This document shows positions 1 to 9,297 of a stretch of 64,000 nucleotides of DNA, piece by piece. The stretch lies in contig NZ_FNGV01000006.1 of assembly GCF_900103215.1 (NCBI RefSeq), positions 217,722 through 281,721 on the forward strand. Reading direction: 5' to 3'. The notes under the pieces are model-generated. The model was not told where the DNA came from and did no database searches. It was given only the letters and a program-made list of their open reading frames with translations. The stretch is from Kriegella aquimaris (GTDB lineage Bacteria; Bacteroidota; Bacteroidia; Flavobacteriales; Flavobacteriaceae). The translations under genes and the position numbers were made by a program. How positions within the stretch are numbered: the stretch's first letter is position 1; each line of letters starts with the position of its first letter.

Positions 1-1132
1 TAGGAGCTGTACTACGATAGGTCTGATTGCTTCTTGAAGATGAACTTCGGCTATAGGTACCACTGTTTTGTGTTCGGCTACCAGAACTTCTATATGTAGA
101 TGTTCTAGTCCCGACTTTTGCAGGGGAGCTACTTCTCGGCGAAGAACTCCGATACGTTTGGCTGCTTCTTGAAGAACTGTTGTAATTTGGCACTGCCCTT
201 GTGCTCCTACTTGTTCTATAAGACTGATTTCTATCTACGCCGACCCGTTGTCTCGAGGTTGCATTATTGCTGTAAGTTCTTGAGCTTCTTGAAGTGGTGC
301 TTCTGCCCACGGTAGACCTCGAAGAGGTGCTAGTTCTATATCGTGGCGAATCTGTTCTTGAAGTGGTATTTATTCGGCTTCTCAATGCCCGTGAACTAGT
401 GCTAGCTGTTAGGGAATTATTGTAATACCCCCGTCTTCCTCTGTTGTACGCATAGTTTCTATTTCCGTAATAACCATAATTGGCGTACCCATAACGTCTT
501 GAACCATACCAGGGATTGTAATATCCTCCCCATCCATAACCGTAACCATAGCCATATCTACCCCATCCGCTGCCGTAGTATCCTCCCCATCCCCATGGGC
601 TTCCGTACCAAGGGTTGTAATATCCTCCCCATCCATATCCATATCCGCCATAGCCCCAGTTGTTCCATCCCCAAGGACCTCCAAAGCCGTAATACCTAAA
701 ACCTGTTCCCCCATAGATATTGATGTTTACGCTTGTAGCATTGTCTCCCCATCCCGCATATCCTGGATATTCATTGCCATTGTCGTAGTAATCGGTCAAT
801 TGTGATTCGGGTATACTATCGCCTTCAACATCGCTTGAGTAAGAATCGATGTCGGTAAAAACCTCATTTTCTAAAGCCTGATCATATTGATTCGCCTTTT
901 GACCAAAGTAATCCGCGTAAGTATTATTTTCCTCTTGTTGTTGCGGTTGTTGATTTCTTTGAACACGTTCCGTAGTAACGGGCTCGCTCCCCCGACTATA
1001 AATGCCGTCGTTGTCGTAGTATGAAGCTTGTTGGTAAGAACCACATGAAATTAAGAATATACTAGAAAGGGCCAGTAAGGTAAGCCCAGTGGCGGTTCTG
1101 ATTTTCGGAAGGGGTAGCGAATATATCATCAT
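1..1132 (-). CDS. Gly/Tyr/Trp-rich, Ser/Arg-tailed lipoprotein (partial)
   Basis: The reading frame on the minus strand runs without a stop from ATG at 1132 to the window edge, giving at least 377 codons; the C-terminus lies outside. The N-terminus is a lipoprotein signal: a basic start, a hydrophobic stretch and a lipobox ending L-I-S-C-G about 30 residues in, so the mature protein is predicted to be membrane anchored. A Q/N/E/D-rich linker follows, then a domain of about 100 residues dominated by G, Y and W with a 13-residue unit (YGWGGYYNPWYGS) present twice, then a tail of more than 130 residues rich in S, R and T. The composition suggests an exposed, largely disordered or structural surface protein. 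I recognise no enzymatic domain. It is divergent from proS, 93 bp away. The frame is certain because it stays open through highly biased sequence; the function is unknown. Confidence 0.8.
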   Translation of the reverse strand, partial: MMIYSLPLPKIRTATGLTLLALSSIFLISCGSYQQASYYDNDGIYSRGSEPVTTERVQRNQQPQQQEENNTYADYFGQKANQYDQALENEVFTDIDSYSSDVEGDSIPESQLTDYYDNGNEYPGYAGWGDNATSVNINIYGGTGFRYYGFGGPWGWNNWGYGGYGYGWGGYYNPWYGSPWGWGGYYGSGWGRYGYGYGYGWGGYYNPWYGSRRYGYANYGYYGNRNYAYNRGRRGYYNNSLTASTSSRALRSRINTTSRTDSPRYRTSTSSRSTVGRSTTSRSSRTYSNNATSRQRVGVDRNQSYRTSRSTRAVPNYNSSSRSSQTYRSSSPRSSSPAKVGTRTSTYRSSGSRTQNSGTYSRSSSSRSNQTYRSTAP

Positions 1133-1225
1133 ATCAATTTTTATTGTTGAACAGGTTAAAAATAATTAGTTTTACCGAATTATTTTGCTATACTGAGCAC
1201 AAGTTTTGTGCCAAACTATAAATGG

Positions 1226-2701
1226 ATGGGTAAAAATTTAACGAAGAGAAACGAGGATTATTCTAAATGGTACAACGAATTGGTGGTTAAGGCAGATTTG
1301 GCCGAAAACTCCGGTGTTAGGGGGTGTATGGTCATAAAACCTTATGGTTTTGCTATTTGGGAGAAGATGCAGGCTGGGCTAGACAAGATGTTCAAGGAAA
1401 CAGGACATGAAAATGCCTACTTTCCACTATTTATTCCAAAATCGTACCTGAGCAAAGAGGCTAGCCATGTCGAGGGGTTTGCCAAGGAATGCGCTGTAGT
1501 CACACACTACAGATTGAAAAATGCCGAAGACGGTAGTGGAATTATTGTTGATCCCGATGCAAAATTGGAGGAAGAATTGATTGTTAGACCTACGTCGGAA
1601 ACTATCATCTGGGACACCTACAGAAAATGGATTCAATCGTATCGCGATTTGCCCTTGCTGATTAATCAATGGGCCAACGTGGTACGCTGGGAAATGCGGA
1701 CACGACTTTTTCTGCGAACCGCAGAGTTTTTATGGCAAGAAGGGCATACGGCCCATGCCACGGAAGCTGAGGCCATTGCCGAGGCCGAGCAGATGATGAA
1801 CGTTTATGCGGATTTTGCGGAGAACCATATGGCGATGCCCGTAATTAAAGGAATTAAAACGGAGAGTGAACGTTTTGCAGGAGCCATAGAAACGTATTGT
1901 ATCGAAGCACTGATGCAAGACGGAAAGGCACTTCAAGCAGGAACCTCACACTTTTTAGGGCAAAATTTTGCAAAAGCATTTGATGTGAAATTTGCGAACA
2001 AAGAAGGAAAACAAGATTATGTATGGGCTACTTCTTGGGGCGTTTCGACGCGACTCGTTGGGGCCTTGATTATGACCCATAGCGATGACAACGGGTTAGT
2101 GTTGCCGCCAAAACTAGCTCCAATTCAGGTAGTTATTGTTCCTATTTATAAGGGATTGGATCAGTTGGATGATATTTCGGAAAAAGTAGAACCTTTAGTG
2201 AAAGAATTAAGGGCAAAGGGAATATCGGTCAAGTTTGATAAAAGAGATACCCACAAACCAGGTTTCAAATTTAACGAGTATGAACTCAAGGGAGTTCCCG
2301 TACGCTTGGCTATTGGTAAGCGAGATATGGAAAACGGAACCTATGAAGTAGCGCGAAGGGATACTTTGGAAAAAGAAATCGTACCTATGGATGAGGTAGT
2401 CCCGAAAATTGAGTTTTTATTGGAGGATATACAAAGAAATATATACCAAAAAGCTTTTGATTTTAGGAAAGATCGAATTACCGAAGTAGAAAATTATGAG
2501 GAGTTCAAAGAAGTACTCGAGCACAAAGGAGGTTTTATTTCGGCGCATTGGGACGGTACCGTTGAAACTGAAGAGCGAATAAAAGAAGAAACCAAGGCGA
2601 CTATCAGGTGTATTCCTATTGATGCTAAGACCGAAGTGGGGGCTTGTATAATCACGGGCAAACCATCTTCTAAGAGAGTATTATTTGCAAAGGCATATTA
2701 A
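1226..2701 (+). CDS. proS: Prolyl-tRNA synthetase, eukaryote/archaea-like type
   Basis: This cytoplasmic class II synthetase charges tRNA-Pro with proline. The N-terminus ([18 protein letters not shown]), the class II motif 2 region ([26 protein letters not shown] split around R-x-E), the [14 protein letters not shown] block and the C-terminal zinc-binding-like extension ending in KRVLFAKAY are those of the short ProRS found in Bacteroidota, not the E. coli form with an editing insert. The frame is open from GTG at 1208, but the ATG at 1226 (M-G-K-N-L) matches the usual family start and gives 491 residues; no clear Shine-Dalgarno decides between them. It is monocistronic as far as can be seen: a promoter for the tRNA-Glu unit begins 26 bp after the stop. 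Confidence 0.95.
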   Translation: MGKNLTKRNEDYSKWYNELVVKADLAENSGVRGCMVIKPYGFAIWEKMQAGLDKMFKETGHENAYFPLFIPKSYLSKEASHVEGFAKECAVVTHYRLKNAEDGSGIIVDPDAKLEEELIVRPTSETIIWDTYRKWIQSYRDLPLLINQWANVVRWEMRTRLFLRTAEFLWQEGHTAHATEAEAIAEAEQMMNVYADFAENHMAMPVIKGIKTESERFAGAIETYCIEALMQDGKALQAGTSHFLGQNFAKAFDVKFANKEGKQDYVWATSWGVSTRLVGALIMTHSDDNGLVLPPKLAPIQVVIVPIYKGLDQLDDISEKVEPLVKELRAKGISVKFDKRDTHKPGFKFNEYELKGVPVRLAIGKRDMENGTYEVARRDTLEKEIVPMDEVVPKIEFLLEDIQRNIYQKAFDFRKDRITEVENYEEFKEVLEHKGGFISAHWDGTVETEERIKEETKATIRCIPIDAKTEVGACIITGKPSSKRVLFAKAY

Positions 2702-2727
2702 TGATCAGAAAAAATAATATGAAGGAG

Positions 2728-2757
2728 TTGCGATAGTAAAAAATAATTGTATTTTTG
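2728..2757 (+). promoter_or_regulatory. Bacteroidota-type promoter for the tRNA-Glu/rpsT unit
   Basis: TTG at 2728-2730, a 19 bp spacer and TATTTTTG at 2750-2757 fit the Bacteroidota housekeeping consensus (TTG near -33, TAnnTTTG near -7). It lies about 95 bp upstream of the first tRNA-Glu. No other candidate lies between proS and the tRNA. Confidence 0.6.
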
Positions 2758-2851
2758 CATCCGCAATTAAACTAAGTTGTAAGATCAAACTTTGTAAATG
2801 TGTCTAAACACACAGCGAATAATTTTTGAAATTTCACTTGTAAGTTTTAAT

Positions 2852-2923
2852 GGCCCGTTCGTCTAGGGGTTAGGACGCCAGGTTTTCATCCTGGTAACAG
2901 GGGTTCGATTCCCCTACGGGCTA
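2852..2923 (+). tRNA. tRNA-Glu (UUC), copy 1
   Basis: A 72-nt cloverleaf. Acceptor GGCCCGT pairs with ACGGGCT (first pair G-U), the anticodon stem CCAGG/CCTGG encloses loop TTTTCAT with anticodon TTC, and the T arm contains the standard GGTTCGATTCC. The discriminator is A and no CCA is encoded, so the end must be added enzymatically. It is identical over its full length to the copy at 2993-3064. Confidence 0.97.
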
Positions 2924-2992
2924 CTGAGGAGCAATGAATAGTTGCCCGTGAAGATTAAAATTGAGTTTTTAATTTTAGTAAACTGTTTTAAT

Positions 2993-3064
2993 GGCCCGTT
3001 CGTCTAGGGGTTAGGACGCCAGGTTTTCATCCTGGTAACAGGGGTTCGATTCCCCTACGGGCTA
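2993..3064 (+). tRNA. tRNA-Glu (UUC), copy 2
   Basis: Identical in sequence to the tRNA at 2852-2923, including the five bases TTTAA just upstream. The two genes are 69 bp apart and rpsT starts 59 bp downstream, so all three are probably cut from one transcript. No CCA is encoded. Confidence 0.97.
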
Positions 3065-3123
3065 CCAAATTCAAGAGCAATAGAGCTCGGAAAATATATA
3101 ATAAGTAGAATAACAAAAGAAAG

Positions 3124-3375
3124 ATGGCAAATCACAAATCGGCATTAAAGAGAATTAGAAGAAACGAAGCCGTACGTCTTCGCAACCGTTATCAGCATAA
3201 AACCACCCGTAACGCAATTCGTAAATTACGCGCGGAGGAAAAGAAGGAAGATGCCGAAAAATTGTTGCCAGAGGTTATCGGTATGATCGATAAACTTGCA
3301 AAACGCAATATTATTCATGCGAATAAAGCAGGAAACCTTAAAGGTAAATTGACGAAACACGTAGCGGGTCTATAA
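3124..3375 (+). CDS. rpsT: 30S ribosomal protein bS20
   Basis: An 83-residue, Lys/Arg-rich helical protein that binds 16S rRNA early in 30S assembly. The opening MANHKSALKRIRRNE and the later IDKLAKRNIIHANKAGNLKGKLTKHV (broken here only by my quotation limit) are diagnostic of S20. The length is normal. The ATG is preceded by A-rich sequence rather than a strong Shine-Dalgarno. It follows two tRNA-Glu genes and is followed within 25 bp by a strong terminator hairpin, which defines the end of this stable-RNA/ribosomal unit. Confidence 0.96.
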   Translation: MANHKSALKRIRRNEAVRLRNRYQHKTTRNAIRKLRAEEKKEDAEKLLPEVIGMIDKLAKRNIIHANKAGNLKGKLTKHVAGL

Positions 3376-3396
3376 TTTTAGATTTTCTACTTGTAC

Positions 3397-3430
3397 AAAA
3401 ACGCCCTGGCAGACCGTCAGGGCGTTTTTT
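3397..3430. terminator. Bidirectional intrinsic terminator after rpsT
   Basis: Stem ACGCCCTG (3401-3408) pairs with CAGGGCGT (3418-3425), followed by a T run. An A run precedes the stem, so the structure can also end transcription from the convergent gene at 3564-4292. Confidence 0.85.
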
Positions 3431-3563
3431 TGTTTGATTGAAAGTTTTACAGATTGACCACAAAGTCTATAAAATTTTGTCTTGTCAATTGTCTTATAAG
3501 AATCGATAAGCGTAAAACTTGTCAAGTTGGGCCGTAAAATACAAAAGTTTCCGGCAGCCCCAT

Positions 3564-4292
3564 TTAGCTAAGTTCCATTTGTTCACGTTGTTTTACGCTG
3601 GGTGGCAATCTCCTTTTCATTCGTAAAAGCCCTATAATGAAACAAAGGTACATGGCGGCGATCAATGATAATTGTATTCTTCTTACATAAGATGCCTCCC
3701 CCACGCCATTCAGACTATTTATATAGCGGTATATCTTAATTGGAATATAACCGGAGTAAAAAATTAACAGACCCGCACTTAGCCAACCCAGGATATTGTT
3801 TCTCAATTTCAAATTATTCTTCTCTGATCGGGCCTGTATCAAGTAAAATAATACACTGAGTATTAATATCAACCCGCCCACAACGTAGGTGAGAACTTGA
3901 TTTTCGATTAAAATATTCTGAAAAAAGGGATTGATTGCTGCGACAATTAGAAAAACAATACCTCCGATAAGAATTATATCACGGTGCTTTTTGCTCTCTA
4001 TATAACTCCAGAATAAGTAAAAGAAATAGCAATAGAAAAAAACATTATAAATATTATAAATCACTACGGTGTACGAGTCATAGGCGTCATCAAAAATTAG
4101 AGCGTACTCCTCATAATTCAATACAAAATACCCCAAAATTTCGTTCAAAAAGGTATACAGGACAATAATGGGAAGATACTTTAAAGGAGTATCGTAGTAC
4201 TTTGAATACCTACTAATCGATAATATCAGCGTTATGCCATAAAAAGGTATGAATGAATTTTCTAAGATTAAGTCCAATAGACTGAGATACAT
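3564..4292 (-). CDS. Polytopic membrane protein, unknown function
   Basis: 242 residues with about seven hydrophobic segments (roughly residues 8-25, 40-57, 82-98, 105-122, 133-152, 167-186 and 212-224) separated by short charged loops, ending in a basic cytoplasmic-looking tail (RMKRRLPPSVKQREQ). No catalytic motif is visible. The architecture resembles the seven-helix sensor-type membrane modules common in Flavobacteriaceae, but no kinase domain is attached. It is co-directional with the lipoprotein gene upstream (42 bp gap), so the two may form a small operon. I do not recognise a named family. Confidence 0.75.
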   Translation of the reverse strand: MYLSLLDLILENSFIPFYGITLILSISRYSKYYDTPLKYLPIIVLYTFLNEILGYFVLNYEEYALIFDDAYDSYTVVIYNIYNVFFYCYFFYLFWSYIESKKHRDIILIGGIVFLIVAAINPFFQNILIENQVLTYVVGGLILILSVLFYLIQARSEKNNLKLRNNILGWLSAGLLIFYSGYIPIKIYRYINSLNGVGEASYVRRIQLSLIAAMYLCFIIGLLRMKRRLPPSVKQREQMELS

Positions 4293-4334
4293 CTGCAGTG
4301 AGGGGATTTGTTATACTACATGCGGAATTGTTTC

Positions 4335-5054
4335 TTAGTGTGGTGGCGGTGCCGAATTTCCTTCATTCATTGTCAAGCTTTTAAAGCCAAAGAAAACGGG
4401 CGCAGCGGTTGAGGGTACAGTGGACAGATTGGGTAAAACCGATGCTTCATTCCGTTGAACGGGGCCTTCGGTGTATCCTGTTTCTTGCCCGGGGTATTTG
4501 TCGAAATTATCGGATAAAAGTACTGCTTTTCGCTTGCCACCTTCTCCATCAGCAGTATAAAAAATATAATCGCGTTCCCCTTTTAAAGTGGTAGGGGAAA
4601 TCATAACGGAATTTTGTTTGGGATGCACCACAGCTTTCCCATCGGGAAATTTATCCTTGTCTGGGTAATTTGAAAAATAAAAACGCAGTTGTGATATTTT
4701 TACATCTGCAGCCTCTGCTTCTTTCTCTATGTACGCTAAATATTGTTTTATGGTATCATAATCGTAATAGACATAGCGAGCGACATCGAATTTGGCAGCT
4801 TCATCGCCCTGCTCTTCCGTCTGATTGGCGTTCCTGCCTTTGTCTTCATAGGCTTGAATAAGGGGAACTCTATGCTTCCCATATGAATCGTACATTTCTT
4901 TTGCATGTTCTATGGTAACTATCTGCTTCGGTGGTTCTGCACTGGTTCTTGGATCTGCTACGACGGCATCATCCTCACATTTAGAACTGGTAAGACTTAA
5001 GAAAAGAACTGAAAGCGATAATAATTTCAGTAACCCATTTTTTGCATTTTTCAT
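4335..5054 (-). CDS. Hypothetical lipoprotein
   Basis: 239 residues. The N-terminus has a basic start, a hydrophobic core and a lipobox-like LTSSKC with Cys26, so a lipid-anchored exported protein is likely. The mature part is hydrophilic, with an alpha-helical, acidic middle (YDYDTIKQYLAYIEKEAEAA) followed by a compact region of F/Y/P/D residues that resembles no enzyme I know, and a Pro-rich end. It lies upstream of the membrane-protein gene at 3564-4292 in the same direction. Function unknown. Confidence 0.75.
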   Translation of the reverse strand: MKNAKNGLLKLLSLSVLFLSLTSSKCEDDAVVADPRTSAEPPKQIVTIEHAKEMYDSYGKHRVPLIQAYEDKGRNANQTEEQGDEAAKFDVARYVYYDYDTIKQYLAYIEKEAEAADVKISQLRFYFSNYPDKDKFPDGKAVVHPKQNSVMISPTTLKGERDYIFYTADGEGGKRKAVLLSDNFDKYPGQETGYTEGPVQRNEASVLPNLSTVPSTAAPVFFGFKSLTMNEGNSAPPPH

Positions 5055-5321
5055 GTAATTGGTAAATTTAGTATTAGAATGATTTTATTTGGTTGTTTGC
5101 CGCAAAAAGGGGGAATTGTATGCGTTTGCCTACAAATATATTTGAAATTGCCGATTTTTTAACATTTGAACGAAGAATTCAAGTTATAATCTTAACATTT
5201 CTGAATTTTGAAAATATGGGCGTTGTACTTTGGGTTCCTAATAATTTTAAATTGAATGTGAAATTCCTGTAATCAAAAATGTGAATGTTCGATAAAAGGA
5301 TGGCAAATTTCATGGATAAAA

Positions 5322-5354
5322 AAATCCCGATAACTTTTGAAGTTATCGGGATTT
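5322..5354 (-). terminator. Intrinsic terminator of rho
   Basis: A perfect 15-bp stem (5322-5336 with 5340-5354) with a TTG loop. Read on the minus strand it sits 22 bp after the rho stop and runs into a T-rich tract (the A7 run at 5318-5324 on the plus strand). Confidence 0.85.
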
Positions 5355-5376
5355 CTAATGTATAAGTATGTGAATA

Positions 5377-7059
5377 CTATTGGTTCATGGTCATCAAGAA
5401 CTCTTCGTTGTTTTTAGTTTGCTTGATGCGTTGTTCTATAAATTCCATTGCTTCCACAGGGTTCATATCGGCAAGATATTTTCGTAAGACCCACATGCGA
5501 TGAATGGTGTTTTCATCCAACAGAAGATCATCACGACGTGTACTGGAAGAGGTAAGGTCGATGGCCGGGAATATTCTTCTATTGCTAATTTTACGATCGA
5601 GTTGTAGTTCCATGTTGCCGGTACCTTTGAATTCTTCAAAAATAACTTCGTCCATTTTAGAGCCCGTTTCGGTAAGTGCTGTTGCAATAATCGATAACGA
5701 TCCGCCATTTTCAATGTTACGCGCAGCTCCAAAGAAACGTTTTGGTTTGTGTAGCGCATTGGCGTCAACACCACCACTCAATACTTTACCCGAAGCCGGT
5801 TGTACTGTGTTGTAGGCTCTTGCCAAACGCGTTATAGAATCTAAAAGAATAACTACATCGTGTCCGCATTCCACCAAACGTTTTGCTTTTTCCAAAACAA
5901 TATTGGCTACGCGCACATGTTCTGTTGCTTCTTTGTCGAATGTAGAGGCTACTACTTCGCCTTGAACATTACGTTGCATGTCTGTAACTTCCTCAGGGCG
6001 TTCATCGATCAATAAAATAATCTGATAAACCTCTGGGTGGTTAGCGGCAATAGCGTTCGCTATGGCCTTTAAAAGCATAGTCTTACCCGTTTTGGGTTGC
6101 GATACGATCATACCACGTTGTCCTTTACCTATAGGAGAGAACAAATCGATAATTCGCGTAGAGATATTACTCTGACGATCTGCTAGATTGAATTTTTCTT
6201 CAGGGAACAAAGGGGTCAAGTGTTCAAACGATACTCTGTCGCGAACTACTTGTGGATCGATTCCGTTTATTTTATTCACCTTGATCAAAGGAAAATATTT
6301 TTCTCCTTCTTTTGGAGGGCGTACATTGCCCAGAACGGTATCCCCCGTTTTTAAGCCGAAAAGACGAATCTGAGATTGTGATACATAAATATCATCGGGA
6401 GAAGACAAGTAGTTGTAGTCTGACGAACGCAAGAAGCCGTAACCATCTTGCATAATGTCTAATACGCCTTCACTTTCAATGATACTGTCGAACTCGAACT
6501 CGGGCTCTTTGTATCTGTTCTTTAAATCTTTATCAAAGTTGCTTGTACGCTTGTCTTGACCATTTTTTTGATGATGGCTAGCTTTTTTATTGCTTGGACC
6601 CTTGTGGGGCGTGGGCGCGCTTTGATGGTCCTTTTTCGGATGATTGGTATTTGTGCTCGCCCGAGGCTGAGGTTTTTTGTTTTCAGGCTCATTTTCCGGG
6701 GCCTTGTCTGTATTGTTGGGCGCTTCTCTTTTTGCTAAGCGCTCTCTTTTAGGTTTCGGTTCTCTTTTTTCAGCCGGCTCCCTCTTTTCAGAAGGTTCCC
6801 TTTTTGCTGCGGGCTCTCTTTTGATAGTGGGTTTCGCCTTTGCAGCTGGAGCTCTTCTTGGCTTTTCTTCGGTAGGTTTTTCCTCCGTTATTTCGGTAAC
6901 CACTGCGGCGGCGGCCTTAGGATTCGAAGCTTGTAGGTCTAGAATTTGATATACTAGATCCAGTTTTTTTAAAGTCTTGAATTTTGGAACGTTAAGTCCC
7001 TTTGCAATTTCCTGAAGCTCAGGCAGCTTTTTTGCTTTTAAATCTGAAATCTCAAACAT
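5377..7059 (-). CDS. rho: Transcription termination factor Rho with long disordered insert
   Basis: The hexameric RNA-dependent ATPase that terminates untranslated transcripts. 560 residues against about 420 in E. coli. In order: Rho_N helical domain (about 1-48); a low-complexity basic/acidic region (about 50-185) with repeated KREP units ([22 protein letters not shown], seen at about 80-101); the cold-shock-like RNA-binding domain (about 196-265) with GYGFLR; and the RecA-type ATPase with Walker A QPKTGKT (321-327) and Walker B VVILLD (402-407). The C-terminal domain is complete. It ends in a strong hairpin. The divergent DUF4293 gene next to it is a conserved Bacteroidota neighbour. Confidence 0.96.
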   Translation of the reverse strand: MFEISDLKAKKLPELQEIAKGLNVPKFKTLKKLDLVYQILDLQASNPKAAAAVVTEITEEKPTEEKPRRAPAAKAKPTIKREPAAKREPSEKREPAEKREPKPKRERLAKREAPNNTDKAPENEPENKKPQPRASTNTNHPKKDHQSAPTPHKGPSNKKASHHQKNGQDKRTSNFDKDLKNRYKEPEFEFDSIIESEGVLDIMQDGYGFLRSSDYNYLSSPDDIYVSQSQIRLFGLKTGDTVLGNVRPPKEGEKYFPLIKVNKINGIDPQVVRDRVSFEHLTPLFPEEKFNLADRQSNISTRIIDLFSPIGKGQRGMIVSQPKTGKTMLLKAIANAIAANHPEVYQIILLIDERPEEVTDMQRNVQGEVVASTFDKEATEHVRVANIVLEKAKRLVECGHDVVILLDSITRLARAYNTVQPASGKVLSGGVDANALHKPKRFFGAARNIENGGSLSIIATALTETGSKMDEVIFEEFKGTGNMELQLDRKISNRRIFPAIDLTSSSTRRDDLLLDENTIHRMWVLRKYLADMNPVEAMEFIEQRIKQTKNNEEFLMTMNQ

Positions 7060-7252
7060 TAAGTATGGTATAAATTATACGTCTTTAGATAATAGTAAGA
7101 AGTGTATTGTTATCTGGGTATTACATGGGAAAGATTTCCCGTTTGGTAAGGGCTATAACTAATAACGGTACAATAATACGAATTATTTTGATCAATTAGT
7201 CGATATTTTTTGAAAAGACATGTATTTTTGCATCTATAAAGGTAAAATTATA

Positions 7253-7663
7253 ATGATCCAGCGTATACAGACTATTTTCCTCTTCGTAGTTATCCTCTTG
7301 ACCGGAGTGTTACCGTTCTGGGTGAATTTGTGGTCAGATGCGAATGGTAACGAAATTTATGCTGACAATGAAATCATGGTATCGGGACTATTTTACGTTT
7401 CTGCCGTATTGGCCATGATTGCCATTTTACTTTTTAAAAATCGAAAAAATCAATTTGTATTAAACAGATTGAATATGATATTGAATCTTTTTTTACTAGG
7501 ATTTTTCGTTTATCGGTCGCTAAACTTATCCGGAGAGACCTCGGTCTCAGAGAAGGGTATTGGGATGTTGATTCCTGTATTTTCTATCGTTTTTTTGGTC
7601 CTGGCCAACAGGGCTATCAAGAAGGATGAAGATCTCGTGAAATCTGTTGATCGTCTGCGTTAA
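7253..7663 (+). CDS. DUF4293 family membrane protein
   Basis: A 136-residue inner-membrane protein with four hydrophobic segments, the family opening MIQRIQTIFLF, and a basic cytoplasmic tail. The frame is open from ATG at 7220, but the start at 7253 fits both the family N-terminus and the expected position of a signal-anchor helix. A TATTTTTG -7-like box at 7223-7230 lies 22 bp upstream of that start, without a convincing -33 element, which also argues against the upstream ATG at 7220. The molecular role is unknown; the family is restricted to Bacteroidota and usually lies beside rho. Confidence 0.88.
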   Translation: MIQRIQTIFLFVVILLTGVLPFWVNLWSDANGNEIYADNEIMVSGLFYVSAVLAMIAILLFKNRKNQFVLNRLNMILNLFLLGFFVYRSLNLSGETSVSEKGIGMLIPVFSIVFLVLANRAIKKDEDLVKSVDRLR

Positions 7664-7694
7664 ACCTAACATCTTAGTAAGTATTAGTGCGTGT

Positions 7695-7722
7695 AAACCC
7701 CGATGGAAGCATCGGGGTTTTT
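7695..7722. terminator. Intrinsic terminator after DUF4293 gene
   Basis: Stem AAACCCCGATG (7695-7705), loop GAAG, CATCGGGGTTT (7710-7720), then T residues. The A residues on the other side allow it to serve the convergent esterase gene as well. Confidence 0.85.
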
Positions 7723-7756
7723 AATTTTCAGAAAGTTACTTATTGCGAATAGACTT

Positions 7757-9208
7757 TTATTCCGCAGCTTTTGTAGCATCGTTCCAATCGTCAGTTCTAA
7801 ATGAAGATGCCGGTAATAGGTTGGTGTCAAAAAGCGTACCTACGACCCAGTTGCGCCATGCATATCTTACAGCGGCAGGGTTTGGTACTTTGACGCTCTT
7901 CACTAATACATCTTTACGGTCTATGATGGTTGCTTCGGCAGGGTAAAAGACTTTGTCTTCTCCTGCAATCTCGAAGCCTTGTAGCTCGTCGTGGGCGAAA
8001 AGACCCGTTTCAGCGTTGTCAAATTTTAAAAGAAGACCTCCTTCTTGGGCCTCCAAAGAAGCAAAGGTCGGCCCGGCATAATCTATGGTCTTGAAACCGT
8101 ATGTCTCATTCAGTGCATTGAAAAGCAAACGGTCGGCCACTTCTTTCTTTTTTGGAGGATGAATACAATAGTCATCGCCTATATCCATGGTGACGGCCAT
8201 ACCCGAATTCGGAATAAGGTCTAAACATTGTAATTGTGTCTCGCGAATAAATGCAGAGTTGTCAGATGTTGCGAACACTTCATTGTCACCATACATATAA
8301 GGTGCTATCTGTACATAATAGAACGGAAAATCGCCAATGCCCCATCGTGTTCGCCAATCTTTTACCATGGCTGGGAATAGGTTTTTGTAGTTTTCCGGTT
8401 CTCCCCGGTTTGATTCCCCTTGATACCACAATGCGCCTTTTATGGTGTATGGAATCAACGGATGGATCATCGAATTGTATAGTGCCGTAGGGATATGATT
8501 GGTGCCTTTTGTGATGTCAACGCCATCAAGGTCCACTTTTTGATAATTTTCCATGGCTTCTTTACTTAGCCAGGCCTGTACACTGCTTCCTCCCCATGAG
8601 GTGTGAATCATGCCCACCGGAACGTCTAAAATTTCTTGTAATCGTTGTCCATAAAAATAAGCTATAGCACTAAAATCTTTGACTGTCTCAGGACTTGCCG
8701 CTTGCCATCCGGTAAATTTTTCTATATCTTTTAAGGGGGTTTTAGAACCGATACGATCTACTGTAAATAGACGTAAATTCGGATTTTTAGATGAGGAAAT
8801 TGCTTCTAGCGCTCCAAAAGTAGGTTGGCCGGTATAGCCGTTCAGCGGTTGTTGCATATTTGATTGTCCTGAACAAAGCCAGACCTCTCCAAAAAGAATG
8901 TTTTCCAGTAAAATATTCGAACCATCCCCTGTTATTTTTATCGTTTGAGCGTTTTTGTCGTTGGTGGTCTTTATCTCGGTTTTCCAATTCCCCGCCTTAT
9001 CGGTCTTTATCTGTAAAGGGGTGTCGAGCCATGACGCACTGATGGTTATTTTCTCACCCGCATCGGCCCACCCCCAAAGTGTTACGGTCGTATTGCGTTG
9101 CAAAACCATATCGGAGGAAACAATGGCGGGCAATTTTACTTCCGCTCGGCCCGGAGTGGTAAGTAATAGGCATAAAAGCATTGCAAAATAAAATGGTGTT
9201 TTTTTCAT
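7757..9208 (-). CDS. SASA-type carbohydrate esterase (sialate O-acetylesterase-like)
   Basis: A 483-residue exported SGNH-fold esterase. It has a signal peptide (MKKTPFYFAM then LLCLLL to about residue 22), a beta-rich N-terminal part (about 25-105), and catalytic motifs GQSNM with nucleophile Ser116, W-Y-Q-G-E-S-N at 261-267, and an IHP motif with His350. The family removes O-acetyl groups from sialic acids or plant/algal polysaccharides (carbohydrate esterase family 20-like); the natural substrate here cannot be read from sequence, and flavobacterial members often act on hemicellulose or algal glycans. It stands alone between a terminator and the phosphodiesterase gene at 9298. Confidence 0.88.
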   Translation of the reverse strand: MKKTPFYFAMLLCLLLTTPGRAEVKLPAIVSSDMVLQRNTTVTLWGWADAGEKITISASWLDTPLQIKTDKAGNWKTEIKTTNDKNAQTIKITGDGSNILLENILFGEVWLCSGQSNMQQPLNGYTGQPTFGALEAISSSKNPNLRLFTVDRIGSKTPLKDIEKFTGWQAASPETVKDFSAIAYFYGQRLQEILDVPVGMIHTSWGGSSVQAWLSKEAMENYQKVDLDGVDITKGTNHIPTALYNSMIHPLIPYTIKGALWYQGESNRGEPENYKNLFPAMVKDWRTRWGIGDFPFYYVQIAPYMYGDNEVFATSDNSAFIRETQLQCLDLIPNSGMAVTMDIGDDYCIHPPKKKEVADRLLFNALNETYGFKTIDYAGPTFASLEAQEGGLLLKFDNAETGLFAHDELQGFEIAGEDKVFYPAEATIIDRKDVLVKSVKVPNPAAVRYAWRNWVVGTLFDTNLLPASSFRTDDWNDATKAAE

Positions 9209-9297
9209 TCTTTAAGGTTTTAATTGGAGCGTTGTGCTTCCTTTAAATTTAAGTGTTTCGTAGTATTTCTTAATTTATTCCCTAAAAATAAACAATC

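Noticed and set aside
409..714. Minus-strand Met/Asp/Gly-rich 101-codon frame
   Set aside because: It is an alternate frame of the Gly/Tyr/Trp-rich lipoprotein whose repetitive codons keep other frames open.
1208..1225. GTG at 1208 as proS start
   Set aside because: The six added residues are not found in family members, while ATG 1226 matches the usual start.
7210..7230. Complete promoter for DUF4293 from TTG 7210 and TATTTTTG 7223
   Set aside because: Spacing of 10 bp is far below the 19-21 bp expected; only the -7 box is believable.
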